A stretch of DNA of 38,812 bases from contig JANYDG010000073.1 of the NCBI GenBank assembly GCA_025359885.1, forward strand, positions 1 through 38,812, read 5' to 3'. This stretch comes from Acidobacteriota bacterium (GTDB lineage Bacteria > Acidobacteriota > Terriglobia > Terriglobales > Acidobacteriaceae). The translations under genes were made by a program, and so were the position numbers. This document shows, one piece after another, positions 1 to 7,675 of the stretch. The notes below the pieces were generated by a model. The model worked only from the letters and a program-made list of their open reading frames with translations. It ran no database searches and was not told the origin of the DNA. Positions within the stretch are counted from its first letter, which is position 1; the number at the start of each line of letters is the position of its first letter.

Positions 1-1
1 C

Positions 2-592
2 TTTCACGCCATGGAGTCAGGCGAAGATCCACCCGTCGTTCGCCGCTCTCTGCTCACCGCCAGCGGCCGCTTCTGCACCCACGAACTTCACCGCCGCATG
101 ATCCGCGACTCTGATGGCACCCCCATCGGGATGTGCATCGCCACATTTGATGTCAGCGAAGTCGAGGCTGCCCATCGCCTGACCCGCAACGCAAAACTGT
201 GGCTCGAAAGCGTTGTCGAAGCCATTCCTCAGGCCATCATTGCCACCGACGCACTCGGATTCGTCCGCTTCATCAACCCCTCAGCGGAACGGCTCATCGG
301 CTGGACTGCCCACGAACTTATCGGGCAGCAAATCGAAAAGGGAATTCCCATCCTGCGCTCCACGTCGGGCAGCCTAAAGCCACTGAGCTTTCGCACTGCC
401 CTCAACGAGGTCTGGAACGGCGACGTCGAGCTGGTGAAGCGCGACCGTCAAACCATCTCCGTCTGGCTCTCCGCCTCCCCCATCATCGACAAGGAAACCG
501 GCTCAACCAACGGCGTAGTCATCGTACTGCCCTCTGCCCGCGCATCCGCACTTAAACCGCCAGACGACCCGGTTGGCGACCCAGGCATCTAG
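2..592 (+). CDS. PAS-domain protein, C-terminal part (5' end outside window)
   Basis: The reading frame is open from base 2, so the true start probably lies upstream and only the last ~197 residues are seen. The first ~50 residues look like the end of one PAS domain, with a DGTPIG turn followed by a conserved strand and a linker helix. A second PAS domain then starts at about residue 65 (WLESVVEAIPQAIIATDA, then INPSAERLIGW and a closing strand ending NGVVIVLPSA). The protein stops soon after this domain, so no kinase, GGDEF or response-regulator module follows. PAS domains sense ligands or redox state and mediate dimerisation; an output domain, if any, would lie upstream of the window. The internal Met at base 11 falls inside the first PAS domain and is an unlikely start. 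Confidence 0.7.
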   Translation, partial: FHAMESGEDPPVVRRSLLTASGRFCTHELHRRMIRDSDGTPIGMCIATFDVSEVEAAHRLTRNAKLWLESVVEAIPQAIIATDALGFVRFINPSAERLIGWTAHELIGQQIEKGIPILRSTSGSLKPLSFRTALNEVWNGDVELVKRDRQTISVWLSASPIIDKETGSTNGVVIVLPSARASALKPPDDPVGDPGI

Positions 593-647
593 TGCCAACG
601 GAGGTTATTCACCTTGGCGCAAGTCATCTCATCCAAAGGCAAGTCTT

Positions 648-677
648 GTCATCCTGAACGAAGCAAAGTACCTGCTT
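648..677 (+). repeat. Dispersed repeat family A, degenerate copy
   Basis: This intergenic stretch reads GTCATCCTGAACGAAGCAA followed by AGTACCTGCTT. Related copies occur near 8983, 14873 and 21120. It lies between the convergent ends of the PAS gene and nrdR. Unlike the other three copies, it is not followed by a TCACACT array. Confidence 0.6.
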
Positions 678-703
678 GAAAAGCCCAAATCCCGGCCCAC
701 CAG

Positions 704-1189
704 CTACTTCTTCCGCTGACCGTCCCGGTGCGGCCCGCCGGCCTCAAACAACTGCTCAAGCTCTTCCTTGAACTCCCGCACATCCTTGAAGTCCCGGTAA
801 ACACTGGCAAATCGAATATAAGCAACTGTATCCAGCGTCTTCAGGTTCTCCATGATGAGTTCGCCAATTTCGCTCGTCGTCCGCTCCCGCTCAGGAGCAT
901 CCATCAGGTAGCTCTCCGTCGCGTCCACAATCGCCTCCAGCTTTGCCGAGGAAACAGGCCGCTTCTCGCAGGCCCGCAGCAGGCCGCTTAAAATCTTTCC
1001 CCGCTCAAACTTCTCCCGGCGTCCGTCCTTCTTGACGACCATGTAGGGAATCTCGTCAATGCGCTCGTAGGTCGTAAACCGCCGTTCACACTTCTCGCAC
1101 TCCCGCCGCCGACGAATCGAGTCCGCCTCCTTGCTCTCGCGGCTATCCACCACCCGATCCTGCGCAAACCCACAAAAAGGACACTTCAT
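704..1189 (-). CDS. nrdR: Transcriptional repressor NrdR
   Basis: NrdR is an ATP/dATP-sensing zinc-ribbon repressor of ribonucleotide reductase genes. All hallmarks are present in 161 residues: the N-terminal MKCPFCG with a CxxC, a second CEKC at about residues 31-34, the RRRRECEKCERRFTTYER segment, and an ATP-cone domain at about residues 46-136 (VVKKDGRREKFERGKI, then VAYIRFASVYRDFKD). Length is normal for the family. A charged tail after residue 145 is typical of the variable C-terminus. The gene stands alone on the minus strand with no nrd gene in the window. Start is the ATG directly before the zinc ribbon; its Shine-Dalgarno (GAAGA) is weak. Confidence 0.97.
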   Translation of the reverse strand: MKCPFCGFAQDRVVDSRESKEADSIRRRRECEKCERRFTTYERIDEIPYMVVKKDGRREKFERGKILSGLLRACEKRPVSSAKLEAIVDATESYLMDAPERERTTSEIGELIMENLKTLDTVAYIRFASVYRDFKDVREFKEELEQLFEAGGPHRDGQRKK

Positions 1190-1250
1190 AAGATCTTCAT
1201 TCTAACTTGATTGTCGATACGAAGTCCTGGAGGCATTCCAGCAACTCAAC

Positions 1251-1337
1251 TCAAGGATTACGGCGGAGAAACTCGTCGCGAAGCTGTCTCGACAGGCGAA
1301 AGTTCGTCTGCTCCAATTGAGTCAAGACAGACCTGAA
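1251..1337 (-). pseudogene. C-terminal remnant of the DUF3368 toxin beyond an in-frame stop
   Basis: Directly after the TAA at 1338-1340 the same frame stays open for 28 codons. It reads FRSVLTQLEQ, then TNFRLSRQLRDEFLRRNP, and ends at TGA 1251-1253. This is the amphipathic C-terminal helix pattern expected at the end of DUF3368 PIN proteins. Joined through the stop, the product would be about 157 residues, the usual family length. The TAA therefore looks like a single nonsense mutation in an otherwise preserved gene. Confidence 0.6.
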
Positions 1338-1724
1338 TTAGAGTAGGCCGCGCCGACCTGCTTTCTCCAAAATAGCGACTGTACCGACGACCGTGAAATG
1401 TCGACGCTCCGCTTCCAGCCGCCCTTCGTAGTCATCCATGAGCAGCGTGTCCAAGCCCATTTCCAAGGCAAGTTGAATGACATCTCTCTCCCCATCATCC
1501 AACTCGTCCAGTCCTGAATCAGGTACAGAACCAGGACCGCAAATTTCGCACCATACAGGGGGAGAGGATGCCCATACACGAACTGCTTGCGGAGCTTTTG
1601 CTCGCTGAAGTTCCAGAAGGACTTGCGATGGAATCAGCACTTTGTCATAGAGCGCAGGAAGTAAGTCAATCTGTCCGAGCTGGATCAAATAATTTATCGG
1701 AGATGTATCCGCTACGACGTTCAT
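1338..1724 (-). CDS. PIN-domain toxin, DUF3368 family, shortened by a stop codon
   Basis: PIN domains are metal-dependent RNases and usually act as toxins. The acidic active-site positions are visible: D6 in MNVVADTSPIN, E38 in VLLELQ, the LDDGERDVIQLA segment near residues 75-86, and D97/D98 in LLMDD. The product is 128 residues and stops at GRRGLL, while family members continue for about 28 more residues that are still encoded after the TAA (see the adjoining remnant). The toxin start overlaps the stop of the upstream antitoxin by ATGA, the typical coupling of a toxin-antitoxin pair. Whether the shortened protein folds or is active cannot be told; readthrough is possible but unproven. Confidence 0.75.
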   Translation of the reverse strand: MNVVADTSPINYLIQLGQIDLLPALYDKVLIPSQVLLELQRAKAPQAVRVWASSPPVWCEICGPGSVPDSGLDELDDGERDVIQLALEMGLDTLLMDDYEGRLEAERRHFTVVGTVAILEKAGRRGLL

Positions 1725-2005
1725 TTCTCCAATCGGCCTTCGGCTTCAAGTCGATCCAGTGCCCGGCTATCCTTCTCCAGGTCTTCAATGCTGTAGGCGT
1801 GTTCCCAGACATTGTGCGCCTTGAGAAATCCATCCAGTTCATACCTGGTTTCAAAACCGAGCAGACGGCGCGTCCGGCTGGCCGTCAAGGCACCTGATCG
1901 ATAGCCTTCAATCGCCCACGCCTCAAGCATGGCGCGACTCGGATCTTGCCCTTGTGAGACAAGCAACTCAGCCATTTCATCCGGGATGTCAAACGTCACC
2001 TGCAT
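1721..2005 (-). CDS. UPF0175 family antitoxin
   Basis: This 95-residue protein starts with the UPF0175 strand-helix pattern MQVTFDIPDEMAELL. It continues with a helix carrying ALEAWAIEGYRSGALT-like spacing and the helix-turn-helix-like segment ASRTRRLLGFETRYELDGFLKAHNV, which matches the family's predicted DNA-binding part. UPF0175 proteins are commonly encoded directly upstream of DUF3368 PIN toxins and act as their antitoxins. Here the ATGA overlap with the next gene fits that arrangement. It is probably autoregulatory, but no clear operator palindrome was identified upstream. Confidence 0.8.
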   Translation of the reverse strand: MQVTFDIPDEMAELLVSQGQDPSRAMLEAWAIEGYRSGALTASRTRRLLGFETRYELDGFLKAHNVWEHAYSIEDLEKDSRALDRLEAEGRLEK

Positions 2006-2033
2006 ATCAAAAATCTACCACGAATCCAGTGTG

Positions 2034-3113
2034 CTAAACGGTCCCAGGTTCTTCAGCAGTCGCTTCAACCACCTCAGCCTCCTGCTCACTCTCAGCCGCC
2101 ACCTTGCGCAAACTGACATGCTCTAGCTGCGCCCAGATCAGCCCCACAGGGATAACGCCCAGAAAAGTCACAATCAGCAGCATCGCCGCGCACGCTGTCG
2201 CCGGCTCAGGAGCCACCTGGAACAGGCTCGACATCGCCGCCGCCACCAGCCCAATCTGCGTAAACCAGCCCACAACAGGCAACTGCACCACGCTCGCGCC
2301 ACCACTGAAAACCAGCAGCACCATGCATTTGGCCAGGGTCATTGACGCTAGTTGCGGGCTCGCCGTAAACGCTTTGGCCGTGTTCAGATAGGCCAGCGTA
2401 ATCAGCCCCCACATCCCCAGCGAAAGCCCCAGCATCACCGCCAGATCCTTCAACGATCGCAGCGTATTCAGCCCGGTGCGAAAGCCGCGAATCTTCTCCC
2501 CCACTGCGTGCCCAAATCCCTTCGACACCACACCGATCATGCCCTCAAAAAAACTCGCCACCGAGTCGCCCGCCAGCCGCACCATCACCAGAAACAGCGC
2601 GCCCGCTACCGTCCCCGCCAACCCGTAATAGCCGACTTTTTTGAACACCTCCGCGTGCGGCAGCGGACTGTCCGGCGAAAGCACCGGAGCCAGCAATATC
2701 ACCGAAGAGAAAATCAGCGCCATCGCCCCCGCATCAAAAAGCCGCTCCACGATATACACCGCAATCTGTGAGCTAAGCGGCAGGCCCGTCTTCTTTGAAA
2801 CCATGTACGGCCGCGCCAGATCCGCCACCCTACCAACCAGCGCGATCGAAGTGAATCCGATCACCTGCGTCCCCACCAGCGAAAACAGCGGAATCTTCTT
2901 GTTTGGCCGGATCAGCAGCGCCCATCGCACCCCGCGGAATATGTAGCCCAGATAGATGCACCCCAGCGCCAACCCAATCCGGCGCCAATCCGCCAGCATC
3001 AGTTGGGCTCGGAAATTTGCAAAGCTGAAAGGCACATGGTAGTACGCCCAGACTCCGCAACCCACCAGCACCGCCAGAACCACCACTCCCAGCATCAGCT
3101 TGCCACTTTTCAC
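2034..3113 (-). CDS. YbhN/UPF0104-type integral membrane protein (lysylphosphatidylglycerol synthase-like TM region)
   Basis: This 359-residue polytopic membrane protein has about eight hydrophobic segments. It shows the family signature region IFRGVRWALLIRP followed by GFTSIALVGRVADLARPYMVSKKTGLPLSSQIAVYIVERLFD, a layout typical of UPF0104/AglD2-like proteins related to the flippase domain of MprF. Family members are thought to act on lipids or lipid-linked precursors, but the substrate here is unknown. There is no C-terminal aminoacyl-transferase domain, so lysyl-PG synthesis itself is not implied. Start is GTG at 3113. The acidic tail (AESEQEAEVVEATAEE) is probably cytoplasmic. It stands between a toxin-antitoxin pair and a cell-wall gene. 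Confidence 0.8.
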   Translation of the reverse strand: MKSGKLMLGVVVLAVLVGCGVWAYYHVPFSFANFRAQLMLADWRRIGLALGCIYLGYIFRGVRWALLIRPNKKIPLFSLVGTQVIGFTSIALVGRVADLARPYMVSKKTGLPLSSQIAVYIVERLFDAGAMALIFSSVILLAPVLSPDSPLPHAEVFKKVGYYGLAGTVAGALFLVMVRLAGDSVASFFEGMIGVVSKGFGHAVGEKIRGFRTGLNTLRSLKDLAVMLGLSLGMWGLITLAYLNTAKAFTASPQLASMTLAKCMVLLVFSGGASVVQLPVVGWFTQIGLVAAAMSSLFQVAPEPATACAAMLLIVTFLGVIPVGLIWAQLEHVSLRKVAAESEQEAEVVEATAEEPGTV

Positions 3114-3172
3114 TCGCGCCCAACCCTTTCATTTCCTCTATTCAGCGTAAGAAATCCTCAATTTGTCGAAGG

Positions 3173-3228
3173 GTACGGGCTTCAGCTCGTACAAGAACTC
3201 ATCAAAATCAGCGGGGCTTCAGCCGCTG
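3173..3228. repeat. Repeat family C: twin GGCTTCAGC hairpins
   Basis: Two hairpins share one core: GTACGGGCTTCAGCTCGTAC (3173-3192) and CAGCGGGGCTTCAGCCGCTG (3209-3228), separated by 16 A-rich bases. The second overlaps the 3' end and stop codon of the lytic transglycosylase gene, so that protein's last residues (PQRLKPR) are encoded by the repeat. I recall similar paired GGCTTCAGCC elements from acidobacterial intergenic DNA but cannot search here. Confidence 0.6.
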
Positions 3229-4026
3229 GGGGGCAGTCTCGCCATCCAGGAGGTTCTCAGCTTTCATTGCGAACACTGTGCTGACAGCAATCCTTTGACG
3301 CTCCTTCTCTCGCTGCCGCACGCGCGCGTTAAATTCATGAATCACCCGCGCCACATACGCCCGCGTCTCCCGGTACGGCGGAATCCCCCGGTACTTGTCC
3401 ACCGCCGCTGGACCCGCGTTATAAGCCGCCAGCGCCAGCGCGATATTGTCGTGATAGCGAGCCAGAAGCGTGTCAAGATAAGCCGTTCCGCCCCTTACGT
3501 TCTGTTCGGGAGCAAAGCTGTCCGCCACGCCCAGATCAGCCGCCGTTCCCGGCATCAGCTGCATCAGCCCTTGCGCACCCGCGCGGCTTTTCGCACGCAC
3601 CTGGCCGCCGCTCTCTGCTTTCACCAGGCTGGCAAGCAAATCCTCATCTACATTGTGCTCAGAGCCAGCCTTTGCTAACAGTTGGTGCAGATCGTCAGGC
3701 GTCAGCCACAGCTCTTTCGTGGCAACGGGAACAGCCACCAACTTCTTCGCTGTATCTGAATCAAGCGAAGCGGACGCGTCTGGTACGACCTCAACCGCCC
3801 GCAAATCCCCCGCTTTTACCTCAAAATAATCCGGCTCCGCCGCCTTCAGATACACCCGCACCCGCCCATCCACCAGCGCATGGTGGTCGCAAACCACATC
3901 AAATCCATTTGCGAGCGTCAGCCGCTCCCCGGCGTTGGCACCCGGCGTCAGCCCAAAAGCCACCCCAAGCCCGGCCGCAGCCAGGCACATCGCCGATTTC
4001 AGAGGGCCAGCCGCGCGCACGTTCAA
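3208..4026 (-). CDS. Secreted lytic transglycosylase (SLT domain)
   Basis: Soluble lytic transglycosylases cleave the MurNAc-GlcNAc bond of peptidoglycan. The protein has a signal peptide (hydrophobic residues ~11-30, ending GANA), a ~75-residue region of unknown role, and an SLT domain from about residue 112. The catalytic glutamate is E138 in VKAESGG, followed by the family motifs GLMQLMPGTAADLGV, NVRGGTAYLDTLL and ALAAYNAGPAAVDKY. The start is probably TTG 4026, overlapping the HAD stop (TTGA), or GTG 4020, which lies better placed behind a GGTAGAG. Overlap implies co-translation with the phosphatase. The extreme C-terminus runs into repeat family C. Confidence 0.9.
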   Translation of the reverse strand: MNVRAAGPLKSAMCLAAAGLGVAFGLTPGANAGERLTLANGFDVVCDHHALVDGRVRVYLKAAEPDYFEVKAGDLRAVEVVPDASASLDSDTAKKLVAVPVATKELWLTPDDLHQLLAKAGSEHNVDEDLLASLVKAESGGQVRAKSRAGAQGLMQLMPGTAADLGVADSFAPEQNVRGGTAYLDTLLARYHDNIALALAAYNAGPAAVDKYRGIPPYRETRAYVARVIHEFNARVRQREKERQRIAVSTVFAMKAENLLDGETAPQRLKPR

Positions 4027-4961
4027 ACTCTACCAGAGCCTGCCACTGCCGGCACCGCCCTCAGGACTGCTACTGCCCGCTCCAGCATCACCGCCACGCC
4101 GTCTTCCTTGTTCGTCGGTCCCACATGCCACCCGCGCTCCGGGGCCAGCATCCGCAAATCGCTCGTCGCGTTGCCCATCAGCACCCCAGTCCCCGCCCAG
4201 TCCAGCATCGTTTCGTCATTCCAGTTGTCGCCAATCGCCATCGTCTCCGCCTGCGCTATCCCCAGGCGTTCCGCCAGCCTGGCCAGCGCCGAGCTCTTCG
4301 AAACCCCCTGCGGCAGCAAATCCAGAATCGACAAATCATTTCCCGGATATGCCGTCCGAATGCACTCAAACTCCCCCGCAAAATCGCAATCCTTCAGCCG
4401 CTGCTCCGCCTCGATCATCTCGCGAATCGTCCCCGCCGCCATCCCTTGGATCAAATCCACCTCGTCGCCCAGCGCGTCCTCAATCGGCTTGACCACCGCA
4501 ATCGAATGCTTGTTTGACTCCACCCACTTGGCCAGCGTACCCCGCGCCCGCGCAATATCCTCCACAATCAGGTCGGGGCGCGTCGCCTTATCCAGCGTAA
4601 ACACCAGCAGTCCCAACCCCTCCAGCACCCGGCACAGAGACCGCGCCACCGCAGGCCTCAACCGCGTCGCGTCATATCGCACGCCAGACAGATCCCGCGT
4701 CACTGCACCATTCGACGTAATCATCGGCGTATCCGCTCGCAGCCCCACGCCCTCAAGCAGAGGCGCGGTAAACGCCTGCCGCCGACCCGTCGCAATCGCC
4801 ACCACGATCCCCGCCTCCTGCGCCTCGCGCAGCGCCCGCCGGTTGCGCTCACTCACCACCGTCGAAAAATCAGGCAGCAGCGTCCCATCCATATCAATCG
4901 CCACCAACCGGATCGGTGCGTCAAAACCATTTCGCTTATGAGGAAAAAGAGAAAAGTCCAT
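4023..4961 (-). CDS. HAD-superfamily (Cof-type) hydrolase
   Basis: This is a phosphatase of the Cof/YidA-like subgroup, usually acting on sugar phosphates or small phosphate esters. Motif I is DMDGT at residues 23-27, motif II is TSNGA, the motif III lysine lies in GVSKSSALARLAERLG, and motif IV is AIGDNWNDETML. A C2-type cap sits between motifs II and III. Start ATG 4961 precedes the conserved N-terminus closely; the frame is open further upstream, but that stretch is compositionally unlike the protein and overlaps a plus-strand zinc-ribbon ORF. The stop overlaps the next gene's start, suggesting a two-gene operon with the lytic transglycosylase. Substrate unknown. Confidence 0.88.
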   Translation of the reverse strand: MDFSLFPHKRNGFDAPIRLVAIDMDGTLLPDFSTVVSERNRRALREAQEAGIVVAIATGRRQAFTAPLLEGVGLRADTPMITSNGAVTRDLSGVRYDATRLRPAVARSLCRVLEGLGLLVFTLDKATRPDLIVEDIARARGTLAKWVESNKHSIAVVKPIEDALGDEVDLIQGMAAGTIREMIEAEQRLKDCDFAGEFECIRTAYPGNDLSILDLLPQGVSKSSALARLAERLGIAQAETMAIGDNWNDETMLDWAGTGVLMGNATSDLRMLAPERGWHVGPTNKEDGVAVMLERAVAVLRAVPAVAGSGRV

Positions 4962-5062
4962 AGAAATAAGTCTACAGGCAGCTTCAAAATTCGCTCGTGA
5001 ATCTTGTCCGCACAACCTTGAATACGATCCCGCCGCCAGCCTCCGCGGTGTAATCTCAAAGC

Positions 5063-5251
5063 GTGCACACGTCACTGATCTGCCAGAAATGTCACGCCCA
5101 GATCGTCTTCCAGCCGGTCCCCAGCTCCAACTGCCCGGCTTGCGGCGGAAACCTCGTCTCCAGCCTGAATCAATTAACGGGCACAGTCGACCACCGCGGC
5201 ATCCTGCTGCCACCACGCCACGCCGTAGGCGGCATCATCACGCCGCGCTAG
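5063..5251 (+). CDS. Small zinc-ribbon-like protein
   Basis: A 62-residue ORF with a GTG start carries two CxxC pairs, C7-C10 (CQKC) and C24-C27 (CPAC followed by GG), spaced as in a zinc ribbon. Third codon positions are almost all G or C, as in the surrounding real genes, which supports coding. No good Shine-Dalgarno precedes the GTG. It is transcribed divergently from the HAD gene and converges on the alpha-galactosidase. No function can be assigned; short zinc ribbons often act as rubredoxin-like or RNA/protein-binding modules. Confidence 0.5.
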   Translation: MHTSLICQKCHAQIVFQPVPSSNCPACGGNLVSSLNQLTGTVDHRGILLPPRHAVGGIITPR

Positions 5252-5262
5252 GTGCGTCTCGA

Positions 5263-6900
5263 CTACTGGCTCACCCGCAGCATCGCCACGCCATGGGCCG
5301 GAATGACCGCAGTATAGCTTTCCACCATACCTTTGTCGGCGTGACTCCAAAGATTGCGCACCGCATGCGCCCCCGTCCAACCTAGATCCTTCCACGCCAC
5401 TGCTGCGTTCGCCTCAGACGTCCCCTTGTTGAAGATCGCCACCGCCAGGTCTCCAGAGGCGAGCGGCTTGGTCCATACAGCTACATTGCCCTTCTGCCAA
5501 ACCTCCGTACCGCCCTTGCCGAGGGAATCCTGATCGATGGCAATCACTTCCTTGTTCATCAGAATGTCCGCAATTTCAGGAGCCGTACTGCGCACATCGT
5601 TGCCGGCGATCAATGGCGCTGCAGCCATCGCCCACAGGCTGAAGTGCGTCCGGTACTCGTCAACGGTCATCCCTCCGTTGCCAATTTCCAGCATATCGGG
5701 ATCATTCCAATGTCCTGGTCCGGCATTCGAGGCTAGTTCGGTCTGCGCGAAGCCAATCTTTGCCATCGAAGTATACTGGTCCCGAATATCGCCGGTAGTG
5801 CGCCACAGATTCGCGCCGACTTTCTGACCCCAGCGACCCACATTGGCCAGACCATACTGACAAAGCGCGTAGACGATCGGACGTCCCGTTGCCTTGCTTG
5901 CCGCCTGCAAGGCATCTCCCATCTTCTGGTAAGCCGCCTGCATATCGCCTTCCTTCCACACCCGAGAAGCGCTGCACCAGTCATACTTCAGATAATCAAT
6001 TCCCCAGCCCGCATACATTTGAGCATCCTGCTGCTCATGCCCGTAGCTGCCTTCAAAACCTCCGCAGGTTCGGGGACCTGGCGAAGAGTACGTCCCCAGA
6101 TAAAGACCCTTTCCGTGAACATAAGCAGCCAGCGCCTTCATATCCGGAAAATTTGGATTTGGCGACAACACTCCCTGCGCGTTCCGAGATCCTTGCCATC
6201 CGTCATCGATGATCACGTACAGGTAGCCGGCGTCTTTCATCCCCGTTGCAACCATCGCATCGGCAATCGCGCGCACCGTCTTGTCGTCAATATGCGTCTG
6301 AAACTTGTTCCAGCTATTCCACCCCATGGGCGGAGTCTTTGCTAGTCCGTTGCTCTCTACATCGTGCAACGCGGGCAGCGCCACCTTAGGCAGGGAAGCG
6401 TAGTCCGGTGTTGGCGCTCGGTAGGAGGGTGTCACCGCACCCCTTCGGGCTACAACTTCGCTGAGTGTGAATCCGCCCGGTCCGCCTGGCCCATTACCCG
6501 GTTCCGGCCCCGGTCCCGGCCCCATACCCGGCGGTGGAGCGGGAAGAGCAGGCGTGAGCACCAGCGTATCCCCGACAATCCTTCCTGTAACGTCCTTCTT
6601 CTGAATGTCTCCAAACATCTCCAGGGCCACGGTGAAGTGAAAGGTGTTTCCCGTAACCTTGCCGTTCACAATAGGAGACTCGCCAAACGGCAGGCCCTGA
6701 GTTCCGGTGATCGTTCCATCTTTGACCTTGAGCTTGTAAGTAATCTCCATCTCGCCCATCGGTGACTGGGCCTTGGCCACCCATGTCCCGGATATGTCCC
6801 CGGGTTCCTGGCCTGCCACCATCACAGACCAGCTGGCACACGAGCAGAAAACAACAAGGGCGGTCCCTAATACAGTCCACAAAATTGGTCGAGTCCTCAC
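5263..6900 (-). CDS. Secreted alpha-galactosidase, glycoside hydrolase family 27
   Basis: GH27 enzymes release terminal alpha-linked galactose. The catalytic barrel starts at PPMGWNSWN. It contains the nucleophile aspartate in YLKYDWC (D307 from the chosen start), the acid/base aspartate in WRTTGDIRD (D371), and the GHWNDPDMLEIGNGG and APLIAGND motifs, then a C-terminal beta domain. Before the barrel lie a signal peptide (RTRPILWTVLGTALVV...), a ~85-residue beta-rich domain (SGTWVAKAQ... VTGRIVGDTLVL) and a Gly/Pro linker. I chose GTG 6900 because it has a GGAGGT ribosome site 4 bases upstream and gives a proper signal peptide. The frame stays open to 7071, where it encodes an antitoxin-like segment (next entry). 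Confidence 0.88.
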   Translation of the reverse strand: MRTRPILWTVLGTALVVFCSCASWSVMVAGQEPGDISGTWVAKAQSPMGEMEITYKLKVKDGTITGTQGLPFGESPIVNGKVTGNTFHFTVALEMFGDIQKKDVTGRIVGDTLVLTPALPAPPPGMGPGPGPEPGNGPGGPGGFTLSEVVARRGAVTPSYRAPTPDYASLPKVALPALHDVESNGLAKTPPMGWNSWNKFQTHIDDKTVRAIADAMVATGMKDAGYLYVIIDDGWQGSRNAQGVLSPNPNFPDMKALAAYVHGKGLYLGTYSSPGPRTCGGFEGSYGHEQQDAQMYAGWGIDYLKYDWCSASRVWKEGDMQAAYQKMGDALQAASKATGRPIVYALCQYGLANVGRWGQKVGANLWRTTGDIRDQYTSMAKIGFAQTELASNAGPGHWNDPDMLEIGNGGMTVDEYRTHFSLWAMAAAPLIAGNDVRSTAPEIADILMNKEVIAIDQDSLGKGGTEVWQKGNVAVWTKPLASGDLAVAIFNKGTSEANAAVAWKDLGWTGAHAVRNLWSHADKGMVESYTAVIPAHGVAMLRVSQ

Positions 6901-7053
6901 AGCCACCTCCACAGGATTCTTCACCACCGGCTCTTCAGGCACAGTCCGCCCCAGCACGGTATCCCGCTCGCGCAGTTCGATCGTCTCCCCGGCCTCAAGC
7001 CAGGCCTTGAGCTGCTTGGTGTCGCGCAGCTGTCGCAGATTCACTGAATGCAT
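6901..7053 (-). pseudogene. Phd/YefM-like antitoxin N-terminus, in frame with the alpha-galactosidase
   Basis: The 51 codons between ATG 7053 and the alpha-galactosidase start begin MHSVNLRQLRDTKQLKAWL and continue EAGETIELRERDTVLGRTVPE. This resembles the DNA-binding N-terminal half of Phd-type antitoxins. The AGETIELxxRxxxxGRxVPE pattern lines up with RGETVVITRHGKAIARISPQ of the intact antitoxin at 26305-26547. The toxin-binding half and the toxin are missing, and there is no stop before the glycosidase start. It is either a dead 5' fragment, an autoregulatory leader peptide, or the N-terminus of a real fusion protein. Confidence 0.55.
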
Positions 7054-7061
7054 CGGGCAAA

Positions 7062-7082
7062 CGTGACACATTTTGCGTCACG
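7062..7082. promoter_or_regulatory. Candidate operator palindrome upstream of the antitoxin remnant
   Basis: A perfect 6-bp inverted repeat, CGTGAC-N9-GTCACG, lies 9 bases before ATG 7053. Its position and size fit an autoregulatory operator for the antitoxin-like peptide. If still bound, it would control alpha-galactosidase transcription. It could also be a CRP/FNR-like site, since TGAC half-sites are similar. Confidence 0.4.
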
Positions 7083-7115
7083 AGTCAAAGCCCGCGCGCC
7101 AGCCTCGTGCTGCCG

Positions 7116-7553
7116 CTACTTGCCCGGAGCCACCGGAGCCCCGCCCTTTGACAAGCCGCGAACGTAATGCACCAGGTTCCAGATCTCATCCGGCTTTGCC
7201 CGGTCGCCCTCGCCCGGCATCTTGTCCTTGCCATTCTTGATTAAGTCAAAGATCGTGCCATCGCTTACATCCGCGAGTGTCTTCGGATCAGACAGATCGA
7301 GCATCGCCAGCTTCATGTCCTTGGCCAGATCCGTCTTGCCGTCGCCCGTTGCCCCGTGACACATTTCGCAGTCATATCCATACTGCTTCTTGGCACGAGC
7401 CATTCCTTCTGGCGTCACTTTTACTGGATTGGCCTTCGTCGTCGCGGCGGGAACCGGAGCGGCGTCCTGCGGCAAGACTGCGGGGCTGGGTTTGGGGATA
7501 AGGCCAAATCCTGACAAAATCAGCGTGGAAAGCAGCAACAACGGCTTCAACAT
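7116..7553 (-). CDS. Small secreted c-type cytochrome (class I)
   Basis: A 145-residue exported protein with an N-terminal signal peptide (LLLLSTLILSGFGL), an Ala/Pro-rich spacer and one haem c domain. The haem site is CEMCH (C62, C65, H66), and a likely axial methionine is M112 in KMPGEGD. The C-terminal helix is DEIWNLVHYVRGL. This is the layout of single-haem electron carriers or cytochrome c oxidase partner domains; its partner is not visible. The start is well supported by GGGGGAG six bases before the ATG. It lies upstream of, and in the same direction as, the alpha-galactosidase, but the 62 bp before that frame contain a separate operator-like palindrome. Confidence 0.9.
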   Translation of the reverse strand: MLKPLLLLSTLILSGFGLIPKPSPAVLPQDAAPVPAATTKANPVKVTPEGMARAKKQYGYDCEMCHGATGDGKTDLAKDMKLAMLDLSDPKTLADVSDGTIFDLIKNGKDKMPGEGDRAKPDEIWNLVHYVRGLSKGGAPVAPGK

Positions 7554-7675
7554 AGAAACTCCCCCAGGTTCACATGTCAGTACAAAGCAACCGGCAACTG
7601 ATTTGAACTGTGGCTTGAATACTAGCCCCTATTTGCTTCCCATGCGCGTGACCGTCATCACCCTCCACGAAAAAA

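Noticed and set aside
4962-5216. N-terminal extension of the HAD hydrolase to 5216
   Set aside because: The extra 85 residues are Arg/Gly-rich, do not resemble the family and overlap a better-looking plus-strand zinc-ribbon ORF; motif I lies close behind ATG 4961.
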